DNA of 64,000 nt from Micromonospora sp. WMMD961 (GCF_029626145.1 NZ_JARUBJ010000002.1:2696501-2760500); one strand, 5' to 3'; shown: positions 50,915-60,507, numbered from the stretch's first letter. Numbers and translations are program-made. The notes: generated by a model not told the origin, from the sequence alone.

Positions 50915-51192
50915 CCGCCTCCTTCCGGTGTGCGGGGTCCGGCGTACGGCCGGCCCACCCGGCCTCCGGGCCGCTGTGCCCGGACGGGGCAGCGGACGAG
51001 ACGTGAAAACTGGATAGTTGGGTCGACGCCGGGCGTCGGCACGATCCCGTTACCGTCGGCGGTTCGCGCCGGGGTGCCCGGTCCTCGTGTCGGCATCTCG
51101 TCGACTCAAGGCAGACCCGTCGGGCGGATCACCGGCCCGACACCGCCGTCGCTGCGTAGAGCGGCGCGACCGTACAGGGAGACAGGACAGCC

Positions 51193-53106
51193 GTGGCACC
51201 ACCTCAGGGACAGATGCGCCCCGGGCGGCAGCTCGCCGTGCTCGGGTTCATCTTCGTCGTCCTCTATCTTTTGGTGTTCTTCTCGGGTGCCAGCGGCAGC
51301 CTGAAGGACCGGCTCGAGCCCCGGCTCGGTCTGGACCTCATCGGCGGGACCCGGGTGACGCTGGAGGCGACCAACACCGTCGACGGCAAGCCTCCGACGG
51401 CGGAGAACCTCGAGGAGGCCCGCCAGATCATCGAGAGCCGCGTCAACGCGTTCGGCGTGGCCGAGGCCGAGGTGGTCACCGAGGGCAACCGGAACATCGT
51501 CATCTCCCTGCCCGGTGAGAACCGGGACCTGACCGACGTGGGCAGCGCCGCCGAGTTGCGCTTCCGCAAGGTGCTCAAGGCCGCCGACGGCAGCGGGACG
51601 GCCGCCGTGCCGCCGCCGGCCGCCACGCCGGTTCCGTCCGGCAGCGCCGTGCCGACCCCGTCCGGCAGCGTGGCCCCGACCCCGTCGGGCAGCGGAGCGC
51701 CGAAGGCGACCTCCTCGCCCAGCGGCGGTCAGGGCGGGATGGCCCCGGCCTCGCCGAGCGCCACGCCGACCCCGTCGGCGTCCGCCTCACCGACTGCCGC
51801 CGCCACCCCCACGGCGAGCGCCAGCACCGAGCCGGTGCCGGCCAGCATCGAGGAGCAGCGCAAGGCCGTCGAGCAGAAGGTGGGCGCGGCGTCCTGGCAG
51901 GCCGCCAACGGTCTGCAGGCCCCGGCCGACCTCGCGTCGGACCCGTCGCTGGCCGACAAGCTCAAGCCGTTCGGCACGCTGACGCCGCAAGAGGTGGCCG
52001 TGCTGCCGGCGCAGATGCAGTTCAACGTGCCGACGATCGGCTGCGAGCAGCTCGACAAGCGCCCCCCGGCGTCGATCTCCGACCCGAAGCAGCAGGTGGT
52101 CTCCTGTGAGGACGGCGCGTCGAAGTACCTGCTCGACCAGGCCAAGGTGCTCGGCACCGACGTGTCCGACGCCGACGCGGTGCTCGACCAGACCAACGCC
52201 TGGGTGGTCAGCCTGGACTTCACGGGCGATGGCCAGGGCAAGTGGACCGCGCTGACCCGTGAGGCGTTCAACAACGAGGGCCAGGCCTGCGACGCGACCG
52301 CCCTGGGCCAGGAGGGCAAGTGCCGGGTGGCCGTCGTGCTGGACAACGAGATCGTCTCCTCCCCGGAGATCCAGGGCGTGCTGACCAGCAACTCCCAGAT
52401 CACCGGCACCTTCACCCAGAAGGACGCCAGCACCCTTGCCGGTCAGCTCCGCTACGGCGCGCTGCCGGTGACCTTCGAGCAGCAGGAGGCGCAGAACGTC
52501 ACCGCCACGCTGGGCGCCAGCCACCTGCGCGCTGGTCTGCTCGCGGCCGGTATCGGCATGCTGCTGGTCATCGTCTACGCGTTCTTCTACTACCGGCTGC
52601 TCGGCTCGGTGATCTTCCTGAGCCTCATCCTCTCCGCGCTGCTGGTCTTCGGCGCGCTGGTGGTACTGGGCCGGCAGATCGGCTTCACCCTCACCCTCGC
52701 CGGCATCGCCGGCATGATCGTCTCACTCGGTGTGGCGGCGGACTCGTTCGTCATCTACTTCGAACGACTGAAAGACGAGATCCGGGAGGGGCGTAGCCCA
52801 CGCAGCGCGGTCCCCCGCGCCTGGATCCGGGCGCGCCGCACGATCATCTCGGCCAACGCGATCACCCTGCTCTCCGCGGTGGTGCTCTACGTGGTCTCGG
52901 TGGGCACGGTCAAGGGCTTCGCGTTCGCGCTCGGCCTGGCCACCGTGCTGGACCTCGTGGTGGTCTTCCTCTTCCGGCACCCGATCATGACGATGTTCGC
53001 CCGGACCCGGGCGTTCCTGTCCCCGCGGGTCAGCGGTCTGGGCCGGGCACTTCCGGCCCGCAACCAGCCGACTCAGCCCCGCAACCCGCGCGCCAAGGAG
53101 GCCTGA
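51193..53106 (+). CDS. secD: Protein translocase subunit SecD
   Basis: A 637-residue RND-type secretion motor. TM1 lies at about 13-32, followed by a large P1 extracytoplasmic domain, interrupted at about 135-215 by a low-complexity Pro/Ser/Ala/Thr insert with PTPSGS repeats, then five C-terminal membrane segments (about 445-620) with LGVAADSFVIYFERLKDE, the SecD proton-relay region. It uses the proton gradient to complete export through SecYEG. The GTG follows AGGGAGACAGGA. secF begins one base after the stop. Confidence 0.95.
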   Translation: MAPPQGQMRPGRQLAVLGFIFVVLYLLVFFSGASGSLKDRLEPRLGLDLIGGTRVTLEATNTVDGKPPTAENLEEARQIIESRVNAFGVAEAEVVTEGNRNIVISLPGENRDLTDVGSAAELRFRKVLKAADGSGTAAVPPPAATPVPSGSAVPTPSGSVAPTPSGSGAPKATSSPSGGQGGMAPASPSATPTPSASASPTAAATPTASASTEPVPASIEEQRKAVEQKVGAASWQAANGLQAPADLASDPSLADKLKPFGTLTPQEVAVLPAQMQFNVPTIGCEQLDKRPPASISDPKQQVVSCEDGASKYLLDQAKVLGTDVSDADAVLDQTNAWVVSLDFTGDGQGKWTALTREAFNNEGQACDATALGQEGKCRVAVVLDNEIVSSPEIQGVLTSNSQITGTFTQKDASTLAGQLRYGALPVTFEQQEAQNVTATLGASHLRAGLLAAGIGMLLVIVYAFFYYRLLGSVIFLSLILSALLVFGALVVLGRQIGFTLTLAGIAGMIVSLGVAADSFVIYFERLKDEIREGRSPRSAVPRAWIRARRTIISANAITLLSAVVLYVVSVGTVKGFAFALGLATVLDLVVVFLFRHPIMTMFARTRAFLSPRVSGLGRALPARNQPTQPRNPRAKEA

Positions 53107-53107
53107 G

Positions 53108-54301
53108 ATGGCTCAAAACGGTCTGGCGAGCCGCCTCTACAACGGCGAGGCCGGTCTCAACATCGTCGGCCGGCGCAAGCTCTGGTTCGGCGTCGCCGGG
53201 GTCCTGGTCCTCATCGCGATCCTCAGTGTCTCGATTCGTGGATTCAGCCTGGGCATCGAGTTCGCCGGTGGCAACTCGTTCCAGGTACCGGCCAGCGTCG
53301 GCACCCTGGACGACGCCGAGCGGGAGGTCAACTCGGCCCTCGCCGCCCAGAACACCGGCGTCGAGGTGGCCACTACCCAGAGGGTCGGCGGCACCGGTGG
53401 TGACACCTACGAGCTGCGCACGCCGCAGCTCACCGTCGAGCAGGCCAACTCGGTCAAGGCCCAGATCGCCGAGGACCTCGGCATCAACGCCGACGAGATC
53501 AGCAGCAACCAGGTCAGCGAGGCGTGGGGCAGCCAGGTCACCGAGCGGGCCGTGCTCGGTCTGGTGATCTTCATCGCGCTGGTGATGGTCTACCTGATCC
53601 TGCGCTTCGAGTGGCGGATGGCCGTGGCTGCGGTCGCGTCGCTGATCACGAACCTGATCCTGACCGCCGGCATCTACTCGCTGGTCGGCTTCGAGGTCAC
53701 CCCGTCGACGATCATCGGCTTCCTCACGATCCTGGGCTTCGCGCTCTACGACGTGGTGGTGGTCTTCGACAAGGTTCAGGAGAACACCCGAGGCATCACC
53801 GCGAACAACAACCAGACGTACGGCGAGGCGGCCAACCTGGCCGTCAACCAGAGCCTGATGCGGTCGTTGAACACCTCGGTGGTCGCCCTGCTGCCGGTCG
53901 GCGGTCTGCTCTTCATCGGTGCCGGCCTGCTCGGCGCCGGCACGCTGAAGGACCTCGGTCTGGTGCTGTTCGTCGGTATGGCGGTGGCGTTCCTGACCTC
54001 CATCCTGGTGGCCACGCCGCTGCTGGCGCTGCTGAAGAACTACGACCCGCGGATCCAGGCGCACAACAAGCGCGTCCTGGTCCGACGGGGCTCGATCGCC
54101 CGGGGCGATGTCACCGGCAAGGGCGCCGCGAGCCCGGCCCAGTCCGACGCGGCCGACGAGCCGCTCGACCCGGATGCCGCCGCGCTGGCGGGCGCCGCCC
54201 CGAAGGTGGGCGCACGGCCGGCGGGCAAGCGGCCAACCGGAGCCCGGGGCGGTCGACCTGGTGGCGGCGGCAACCGGCCGGGTGGCGCCAAGCGGCGCTG
54301 A
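53108..54301 (+). CDS. secF: Protein translocase subunit SecF
   Basis: A 397-residue partner of SecD: TM1 near 26-45 with GFSLGIEFAGG, a short P4 domain, five membrane segments (about 150-310) including YDVVVVFDKVQENTRG, and a 75-residue cytoplasmic tail rich in Pro, Gly, Arg and Lys (GKRPTGARGGRPGGGGNRPG). The tail might touch RNA or the ribosome. Co-transcribed with secD. Confidence 0.95.
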   Translation: MAQNGLASRLYNGEAGLNIVGRRKLWFGVAGVLVLIAILSVSIRGFSLGIEFAGGNSFQVPASVGTLDDAEREVNSALAAQNTGVEVATTQRVGGTGGDTYELRTPQLTVEQANSVKAQIAEDLGINADEISSNQVSEAWGSQVTERAVLGLVIFIALVMVYLILRFEWRMAVAAVASLITNLILTAGIYSLVGFEVTPSTIIGFLTILGFALYDVVVVFDKVQENTRGITANNNQTYGEAANLAVNQSLMRSLNTSVVALLPVGGLLFIGAGLLGAGTLKDLGLVLFVGMAVAFLTSILVATPLLALLKNYDPRIQAHNKRVLVRRGSIARGDVTGKGAASPAQSDAADEPLDPDAAALAGAAPKVGARPAGKRPTGARGGRPGGGGNRPGGAKRR

Positions 54302-54320
54302 CCTGAACGGAAACACCCGA

Positions 54321-54367
54321 ACGGCGTCCGGCATGCTGTGCAAGCGAGCAGCACTGCCGGACGCCGT
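54321..54367 (+). terminator. Hairpin between secF and apt
   Basis: Eighteen paired bases with one bulge (54321-54338 with 54349-54367) and a 10-base loop, just before the apt ribosome site. It may end secDF transcripts or attenuate read-through into apt. Confidence 0.6.
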
Positions 54368-54393
54368 CGTCATTGAAGGAGAGCGAAACAGCC

Positions 54394-54960
54394 GTGACGG
54401 AGACCCACAGCACCGAGGCGCGCGGGGACAGCGGCCCGGAGACCGCCCGACTGGTCGCCAGCCGGGTGCTGGACGTGCCCGACTTCCCGAAGCCCGGCGT
54501 CCTGTTCAAGGACCTGATGCCGCTGTTCGCCGACGGGAAGGTCTTCCGTGAGGTGGTCGACGGGATCGTCGCCTACCACGGGCGGGACGCCTTCGACGTG
54601 GTGGTCGGCATCGAGGCGCGCGGCTTCGTCGTCGCCGCGGCCGTCGCGTACGCGGCCGGCGTCGGCGTGGTGCCGGTACGTAAGGCGGGCAAGCTGCCCC
54701 GACCGGCCCACTCGGTCTCCTACTCGTTGGAGTACGGCGAGGCCACCCTGGAGGTGCACGAGGACGCCTTCACGGCCGGGCACCGGGTGCTGGTCGTGGA
54801 CGACGTGCTGGCCACCGGCGGCACCGCCGAGGCGACGCTGGATCTGGTCGAGCGGGCCGGCGGAACCGTCACGGGCTTCACCGTGCTGTTGGAACTCGGA
54901 TTCCTGGGTGGGCGGGAGCGGCTGGCGCAGCGTCCCGTCCATGCCCTGCTGACCGTTTGA
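54394..54960 (+). CDS. apt: Adenine phosphoribosyltransferase
   Basis: A 188-residue purine-salvage enzyme: adenine plus PRPP gives AMP. The phosphoribosyl motif VLVVDDVLATGGTAEA is near residues 130-145, FPKPGVLFKDLMPLF near 31-45, and GIEARGFVVAAAVA gives the adenine pocket. The GTG at 54394 has GGAGAG upstream; the ATG-side frame would add seven residues. Position between secF and rel follows the actinobacterial order. Confidence 0.95.
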   Translation: MTETHSTEARGDSGPETARLVASRVLDVPDFPKPGVLFKDLMPLFADGKVFREVVDGIVAYHGRDAFDVVVGIEARGFVVAAAVAYAAGVGVVPVRKAGKLPRPAHSVSYSLEYGEATLEVHEDAFTAGHRVLVVDDVLATGGTAEATLDLVERAGGTVTGFTVLLELGFLGGRERLAQRPVHALLTV

Positions 54961-54990
54961 GCCTCTCGACACGCCGGTGACCGTTTGATG

Positions 54991-55014
54991 CCAGCTCCGT
55001 CGAGGTGGAGCTGG
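54991..55014 (+). terminator. Small hairpin after apt
   Basis: CCAGCTCC / GGAGCTGG with an eight-base loop, 30 bp beyond the apt stop. Confidence 0.4.
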
Positions 55015-55056
55015 TGCCGACCGTCCGGCGGAGCGGCAGGGGGCCGTCCGTGCGGG

Positions 55057-55062
55057 TAGCAT
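55057..55062 (+). promoter_or_regulatory. -10 element of rel
   Basis: TAGCAT, 97 bp before the chosen rel start. Confidence 0.35.
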
Positions 55063-55158
55063 TGCCCTTTGCTGAGCCCGGCGGCGTACGTCCGGCGAGG
55101 CGAGACCAGACCGGCCGATGTTCGGTCGGTGCGTTTCCGGCGAGCGGTGAGGAGGCCG

Positions 55159-57678
55159 GTGTCCCACGATGTCGTCCCTCCGGCGGAGGGCACGGTGCAC
55201 CCGACAGGCGACGCTGACGGCTCGGTGACCGACCGGACAGGCGAGGTGCCGGCCCGGGTGACGGGCAGCGGCAACGGCTCCAGGGCTGTGGGCGAGAGCA
55301 CGGCCCGTCCGATCAGCGCCCCGCCCAGTGCCGAGGCGTCGCCCGGCGCCGACGGTGTGGTGGTGCCGTTCCCGACGGACGCGGGCATCGACCCGTCGCC
55401 GAGCGGGGGCTTCGGGCTGTCCAACGCACCCACCGGCCGGCGGGTCCGGGCCCGGCTGGCCCGGTTCAACGCGCCGTGGCAGACCTCGCAGGTCAGTGAG
55501 GTGCTGGAGCCGCTCATCGCGAGCCACCGGGACAACCACCCCAAGGCCGACGCCCGGCTGCTCCAGCGCGCCTTCGACACGGCCGCGCGGTGGCACTCGG
55601 GGCAGTACCGCAAGTCCGGCGACCCGTACATCACCCACCCCCTCGCCGTGGCGACCATCCTCGGCAACCTGGGGATGGACACCACCACGTTGGTCGCCGC
55701 GCTGCTGCACGACACCATCGAGGACACCGAATACACCCTCGACCAGATGCGCGCCGACTTCGGCGGCGAGGTCGCCCTGCTGGTCGACGGCGTCACGAAG
55801 CTCGACAAGGTCAAGTTGGGTGACGCGGCCAAGGCCGAGACGATCCGCAAGATGGTCGTGGCGATGGCCAAGGACCCCCGGGTGCTGGTGATCAAGCTGG
55901 CCGACCGGCTGCACAACATGCGTACCCTGACCTTCCTGCCCCGCCCCAAGCAGGAGCAGAAGGCCAAGGAGACGCTGGAGATCCTGGCGCCGCTCGCCCA
56001 CCGGCTCGGCATGAACACGATCAAGTGGGAGCTGGAGGACCTCTCCTTCGGCACGCTGTTCCCGAAGCGCTACGAGGAGATCAACCGGCTGATCGGGGAG
56101 CACCAGCCGCAGCGCGAGGCGCTGCTGCGACAGGTGACGCAGAAGGTGCAGACCGACCTGAAGGCCGCCAAGATCAAGGCGGAGACCACCGGTCGGCCGA
56201 AGCACCTCTACTCGATCTACCAGAAGATGATCGTGCGGGGTCGCGACTTCAACGACATCTACGACCTGGTCGGCGTACGGATCCTGGTCGACACGGTTCG
56301 CGACTGCTACGCGGCGCTGGGTGTGATCCACGCCAACTGGCAGCCGGTGCCGGGCCGGTTCAAGGACTACATCGCGATGCCCAAGTTCAACATGTACCAG
56401 TCGTTGCACACGACGGTCATCGGGCCCACCGGCAAGCCGGTGGAGATGCAGATCCGCACGTACGCGATGCACCGCACCGCCGAGTTCGGCATCGCCGCGC
56501 ACTGGAAGTACAAGGAGCACAAGGGCACCCAGATCGTCGGCCCGCCGGCGCACATCGACGAGATGACCTGGCTGCGGCAGCTGCTCGACTGGCAGCGTGA
56601 GGCGGCCGACCCGAGCGAGTTCCTGGACGCGCTGCGCTTCGACCTGTCCAGCCAGGAGGTGTACGTCTTCACCCCGAAGGGTGACGTCATCCCGCTGCCG
56701 ACCGGCTCGACGCCGGTGGACTTCGCGTACGCGGTGCACACCGAGGTCGGGCACAAGTGCATCGGCGCGCGGGTCAACGGCAAGCTGGTGCCCCTGGAGT
56801 CGACGCTGTCCAACGGCGACGTGATCGAGATCTTCACCTCCAAGTCGGAGACCGCCGGCCCGACCCAGGACTGGCTCGGCTTCGTCAAGAGCCCGCGCGC
56901 GCGTACGAAGATCCGGCAGTACTTCAACAAGGAGCGGCGCGAGGAGGCGATCGAGGCCGGCAAGGACGCGATCGTCAAGGCGATGCGCAAGCAGGGCATG
57001 CCCCTGCAGCGGATGCTCACCTCCGACGCGTTGATGTCGATCGCCCGGGACCTGCACCTGGCCGACGTGGCGTCGCTGTACGCGGCGGTCGGCGACAGTC
57101 AGGTCTCCGCGCAGTCGGTGGTGCAGAAGCTGATGGCCGCGTACGGGGGCGAGGAGGGCGCGGCGGAGGACATCGCCGAGACCGCCGTCGCCACCCGGCC
57201 GCCGCGCAGCCGGCAGAGCAGCAGCGACCCGGGTGTCGTGGTCCGCGGCGTCAGCGACGTCTGGATCAAGTTGGCCCGCTGCTGCACCCCGGTCCCACCG
57301 GACTCGGTGTTCGGTTTCGTCACCCGCTCCGGCGGGGTGAGCGTGCACCGCGACGACTGCGCCAACGCCGAGGACCTGCGGGCGCAGGCCGAGCGGGTGG
57401 TCGAGGTGAGTTGGAAGCTCACCTCCGCCTCGACGTTCCTGGTCGCGATCCAGGTCGAGGCGTTGGACCGGCACAAGCTGCTGGCCGACGTCACCCGGGT
57501 GCTCTCCGACGAGCGGGTCAACATCCTCTCCGCCACCGTCACCACGACCCGCGACCGGGTGGCGGTGAGCCGGTTCAGCTTCGAGATGGCCGACCCGAAG
57601 CACCTGGGCCACCTGCTGGCCACGGTCCGCAAGGTCGACGGTGTCTTCGACGCGTACCGGGTGACCTCCGGCGCCTGA
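55159..57678 (+). CDS. rel: Bifunctional (p)ppGpp synthetase/hydrolase Rel
   Basis: An 839-residue long RSH. After an unconserved 85-residue leader come the HD hydrolase with His184-Asp185 in HDTIED, the synthetase domain with YSIYQKMIVRGRDFNDIYDLVG (the R-x-R-D form of the R-x-K-D loop, expected for bifunctional Rel), TGS (EVYVFTPKGDVI), a helical/zinc-finger region with CCTPVP, and a C-terminal ACT domain. It makes and degrades the stringent-response alarmone. I chose GTG at 55159 for GAGGAGG close upstream; an earlier start at 55069 is open but unsupported. Confidence 0.96.
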   Translation: MSHDVVPPAEGTVHPTGDADGSVTDRTGEVPARVTGSGNGSRAVGESTARPISAPPSAEASPGADGVVVPFPTDAGIDPSPSGGFGLSNAPTGRRVRARLARFNAPWQTSQVSEVLEPLIASHRDNHPKADARLLQRAFDTAARWHSGQYRKSGDPYITHPLAVATILGNLGMDTTTLVAALLHDTIEDTEYTLDQMRADFGGEVALLVDGVTKLDKVKLGDAAKAETIRKMVVAMAKDPRVLVIKLADRLHNMRTLTFLPRPKQEQKAKETLEILAPLAHRLGMNTIKWELEDLSFGTLFPKRYEEINRLIGEHQPQREALLRQVTQKVQTDLKAAKIKAETTGRPKHLYSIYQKMIVRGRDFNDIYDLVGVRILVDTVRDCYAALGVIHANWQPVPGRFKDYIAMPKFNMYQSLHTTVIGPTGKPVEMQIRTYAMHRTAEFGIAAHWKYKEHKGTQIVGPPAHIDEMTWLRQLLDWQREAADPSEFLDALRFDLSSQEVYVFTPKGDVIPLPTGSTPVDFAYAVHTEVGHKCIGARVNGKLVPLESTLSNGDVIEIFTSKSETAGPTQDWLGFVKSPRARTKIRQYFNKERREEAIEAGKDAIVKAMRKQGMPLQRMLTSDALMSIARDLHLADVASLYAAVGDSQVSAQSVVQKLMAAYGGEEGAAEDIAETAVATRPPRSRQSSSDPGVVVRGVSDVWIKLARCCTPVPPDSVFGFVTRSGGVSVHRDDCANAEDLRAQAERVVEVSWKLTSASTFLVAIQVEALDRHKLLADVTRVLSDERVNILSATVTTTRDRVAVSRFSFEMADPKHLGHLLATVRKVDGVFDAYRVTSGA

Positions 57679-57688
57679 CGCGTAAACG

Positions 57689-57721
57689 GAAGCGCCCGCC
57701 GGCTCAGCCGGCGGGCGCTTC
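57689..57721. terminator. Strong terminator after rel (bidirectional)
   Basis: Perfect 16-base arms (57689-57704 and 57706-57721) with a single central base, between convergent rel and cyclophilin genes. Confidence 0.85.
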
Positions 57722-57736
57722 GTCGTGGCGCGGGTG

Positions 57737-58576
57737 TCAGCCCTGCGGGTTGCTCATCGTGAGGTCCTTGATGATGACCTCCTTCTTCGGGTGACCACCG
57801 CCGGCCTGCTGGGCGAACGCCCCGTCGTCACCGGCCTTGGCCACGTCCTTGACGATGTCCAGACCACCGGTGATGGTGCCGAGCACCGTGTACGCCGGGT
57901 CCAGCGGGGAGTCGCCGTAGACGATGAAGAACTGGCTGCCGGTGCTGCCCGGCTGGCCGGAGTTGGCCATCGCGATGACACCCTCCGGGTACGGAGGGCG
58001 CTTGTCGGTGGGCAGGTTCTCCTCGGGCATGCGGTAGCTCGGGCCGCCCTGGCCGTCGGTCTCCCGCCAGCCGTTGCCGGTGGCGCTGGGGTCGCCGCAC
58101 TGCAACACCTTGATGCCCTCGGTCACCAGGCGGTGGCACTTGGTGTTGTCGAAGAAGTTCTTCTCCGCGAGGTAGGTGAAGCTGCCCGCCGTGCACGGCA
58201 CCAGCGAACGGTCGACCTTGGCGGTGATCGGACCGAGGTTGGTGTCGATCGTCATGGTCTGCACACCGGTGCCGGACTGCTCGTTGCTCGGCACCCCGAC
58301 GTCCTTGATCTGCGGCGGCCGCTGCTCCGTGGGAAGTGCGTTGAACACACACTCGGACGCCCCGGGCGCGGCGGTGTCGGTGGCGGGCTTGTCGTCGTCA
58401 CCGCCCAGGCTCACCGCCAGCCAGACGGTGCCGGCGACCACGAGCACCAGCGCGACACCGGCGCTGATGATCGCCTGCGTCTGCCGGCGCTTGCGGGCCT
58501 TGGCCGAGCGCTCGGCCATCTCCTTCTCGAGCCGGGCGCGTGCCGCCGCGCGCTGCCGCTCTCTGGTGGACGTCAC
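57737..58576 (-). CDS. Membrane-anchored cyclophilin-type peptidyl-prolyl isomerase (A)
   Basis: A 279-residue protein: a basic N-terminal helix (about 1-32), one membrane anchor at about 34-56, and an extracytoplasmic cyclophilin domain (about 95-275) with QCGDPSATGNG and GSQFFIVY. The catalytic loop is diverged from classical cyclophilins. It would assist folding of exported proteins. It stands 60 bp downstream of a paralogue on the same strand, in the position where the single ppiB-like gene lies next to rel in other actinobacteria. Confidence 0.88.
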   Translation of the reverse strand: MTSTRERQRAAARARLEKEMAERSAKARKRRQTQAIISAGVALVLVVAGTVWLAVSLGGDDDKPATDTAAPGASECVFNALPTEQRPPQIKDVGVPSNEQSGTGVQTMTIDTNLGPITAKVDRSLVPCTAGSFTYLAEKNFFDNTKCHRLVTEGIKVLQCGDPSATGNGWRETDGQGGPSYRMPEENLPTDKRPPYPEGVIAMANSGQPGSTGSQFFIVYGDSPLDPAYTVLGTITGGLDIVKDVAKAGDDGAFAQQAGGGHPKKEVIIKDLTMSNPQG

Positions 58577-58636
58577 GCCTGGATCCTCCTGGCTGTCTGC
58601 TGCTGAGTGCCGAGTGGGGTGGGTGGTGGCGACCGG

Positions 58637-59515
58637 TCAGCCGGCGCTCGGGCTGCTGACCGGAGCGCCGCTGGCCGGCGGTGCCGCACCGGTGACCGGC
58701 TCACCGACCGTGAGGCTCTGGATCGTCACGTCGGTGCTGGGCTTGACCTTGGCCCCGGTCCCATTGTCCACGGTCGGGAGGGCGCCGATCTTCTCCACCA
58801 CGTCCAGCCCGCCCGTCACCCGGCCGATCACCGGGAACTTCGGGTCGGTGGTGGTGAAGTCCTTGAAGAAGAGCAGGAACTGGCTGCCGTTGCTGCCCGG
58901 CGGGTTGGAGATCATCGCCACGGTGCCCTTCGGGTACGTCGGCGGTTGGTCGGGGGCCGGGCTGGCCGACGGGGACGCCGACGGCACGGTCGGCAGTTCC
59001 TCGTCGTAGAACGAGTAGGTCGGCCCACCGAGGCCGGTGCCGCTGGGGTCGCCGCAGCGCAACGCGCCCTCCGCGGTGATCTCGTGGCACTTGGTGTTGT
59101 CGTAGAACGACCGGCTCGCCAGGTGGGCGATGCTCGCCGCCGCGCACGGGGAGTTGGTCAGGCTCAGCTCGGCGGTGATCGGCGCGCCCTGGTTGGTCGT
59201 CACGGTCATCGTCCGGGTGCCGTCGGTGGGCAGGTCCTTGGTCGGCGGCGTGCCGACGTCCTTGAGGTTGGCGTTGGCCGTCGCGTCCTGCGGCGTCCAG
59301 ATGCAGGTCTCCGCCGCGGCGGTGTTCTGCTCCGGCTCGGAGTCGAACGCCCCGAGCGCCCAGGCCGAGCCGGCCACGACCAGCACGAGGATCAGAGCGG
59401 CCCCGACTCCGGCCTGGATCTGCCGACGGCGCCGCGTGGCGGCGGCCCGGCGAGCCAACTGCCGGTCGAGCTTGGCCCGCGCCAGTTTGCGCTGCCGGTC
59501 CCTGCTGGAAGCCAC
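58637..59515 (-). CDS. Membrane-anchored cyclophilin-type peptidyl-prolyl isomerase (B)
   Basis: A 292-residue paralogue of the downstream gene with the same layout: basic helix (RRAAATRRRRQ), anchor at about 33-56, cyclophilin domain with RCGDPSGTGLGGPTYSFYDEELPT and GSQFLLFFKD. It differs by a Ser/Ala/Pro insert (SASPSASPAPDQPP) within the domain and a Pro/Ser-rich C-terminus. GSQFLLFF replaces GSQFFIVY, so activity may differ. Tandem duplication is the likely origin. Confidence 0.87.
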   Translation of the reverse strand: MASSRDRQRKLARAKLDRQLARRAAATRRRRQIQAGVGAALILVLVVAGSAWALGAFDSEPEQNTAAAETCIWTPQDATANANLKDVGTPPTKDLPTDGTRTMTVTTNQGAPITAELSLTNSPCAAASIAHLASRSFYDNTKCHEITAEGALRCGDPSGTGLGGPTYSFYDEELPTVPSASPSASPAPDQPPTYPKGTVAMISNPPGSNGSQFLLFFKDFTTTDPKFPVIGRVTGGLDVVEKIGALPTVDNGTGAKVKPSTDVTIQSLTVGEPVTGAAPPASGAPVSSPSAG

Positions 59516-59787
59516 CCGTGCTCCCCTTTCCTCTACCTGGTCGTCGCCGGCGGCCGGGCGTCCCGGCCCGTCCGGGCGTCACGTGTGTCGCGCCACACGC
59601 CCGCCAGAGTGTACGGCTAGCGACTGGGAATGTGGTGTACGAGGTTCCACCCCATCCCGAGCAGCGCTTACCGGGAGTTGTCACTGTGCCCGGCGGGGCC
59701 CCTGGGGCGGACGCCGACAAAGTCCATCGCCATGCCCGTTAGGCTGCTGGGCAGGACGACGACTGCTCGACGGAGAGGACAGCGCCC

Positions 59788-60507
59788 GTGCTCGTGGCCG
59801 GCTTTCCCGCGGACGCCTTCGGCACCAACTGCTACGTGGTCGCCACCGCGCCGGGGGAGCAGTGCGTGGTGGTCGACCCCGGCATCGGGGTGCTCGACCA
59901 GCTCGACGCGCTGCTCGCCGAGCACCGCCTGCACCCGGCCGCCGTGCTGCTCACCCACGGCCACCTCGACCACACCTTCTCGGTCGCGCCGGTCTGCGGC
60001 GCGCGGGGCATCACCGCCTACGTGCACCCCGGTGACCGGGAGATGCTGGCCGACCCGGCCAAGGGGCTCTCCAGCGACCTGACGTCGCTCTTCGGTGGCC
60101 GGCTGAGCTACACCGACCCGGAGGACGTGGCGGAGCTGACCGACGGCGCCACCCTCACCCTCGCCGGTCTGGAGATCGCCGTCGACCATGCCCCGGGCCA
60201 TACCGGCGGGTCGGTGCTGTTCCGGCTACCGGGCGCCGGGTCGGGCTGGGAGGCTGACGAGTTGTGCCTCTCCGGTGACGTCCTCTTCGCCGGGTCGATC
60301 GGCCGCACCGACCTGCCGGGCGGAAGCATGCCAGCCATGCTCACCAGCCTGCGCGACAAGATCCTTCCGCTGGCCGACGACACGGTCGTGCTGCCCGGCC
60401 ACGGGCCCGCCACCACCATCGGCCGCGAGCGCGTCAGCAACCCGTACCTCGTCGAGGTGGCGCAGGTCGGCGGCGGCCGACCGGCGGCGCCCACCCGGGG
60501 CCTCTAG
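59788..60507 (+). CDS. Metallo-beta-lactamase-fold hydrolase (glyoxalase II-like)
   Basis: A 239-residue MBL-fold enzyme. The metal motif THGHLDH is at residues 56-62 (His57, His59, Asp61, His62); later ligands appear in DHAPGHTGGSVLF, LSGDVLFAGSIGRTDL and LPGHGPATTIG. The fold suggests thioester or glyoxalase II-type hydrolysis, possibly of mycothiol conjugates. GTG start; GGAGAGG is upstream. It lies between the cyclophilins and hisS in the conserved order and starts 71 bp before hisS. Confidence 0.9.
   Translation: MLVAGFPADAFGTNCYVVATAPGEQCVVVDPGIGVLDQLDALLAEHRLHPAAVLLTHGHLDHTFSVAPVCGARGITAYVHPGDREMLADPAKGLSSDLTSLFGGRLSYTDPEDVAELTDGATLTLAGLEIAVDHAPGHTGGSVLFRLPGAGSGWEADELCLSGDVLFAGSIGRTDLPGGSMPAMLTSLRDKILPLADDTVVLPGHGPATTIGRERVSNPYLVEVAQVGGGRPAAPTRGL

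Noticed and set aside
50915..51192. Small gene or riboswitch in the yajC-secD gap
   Set aside because: No open frame with a ribosome site and no recognised riboswitch core; only a weak TGGATAGT promoter-like box.
54370..57612. 1080-codon open frame antisense to rel and apt
   Set aside because: No recognisable domain, no ribosome site, and it covers two clear housekeeping genes.
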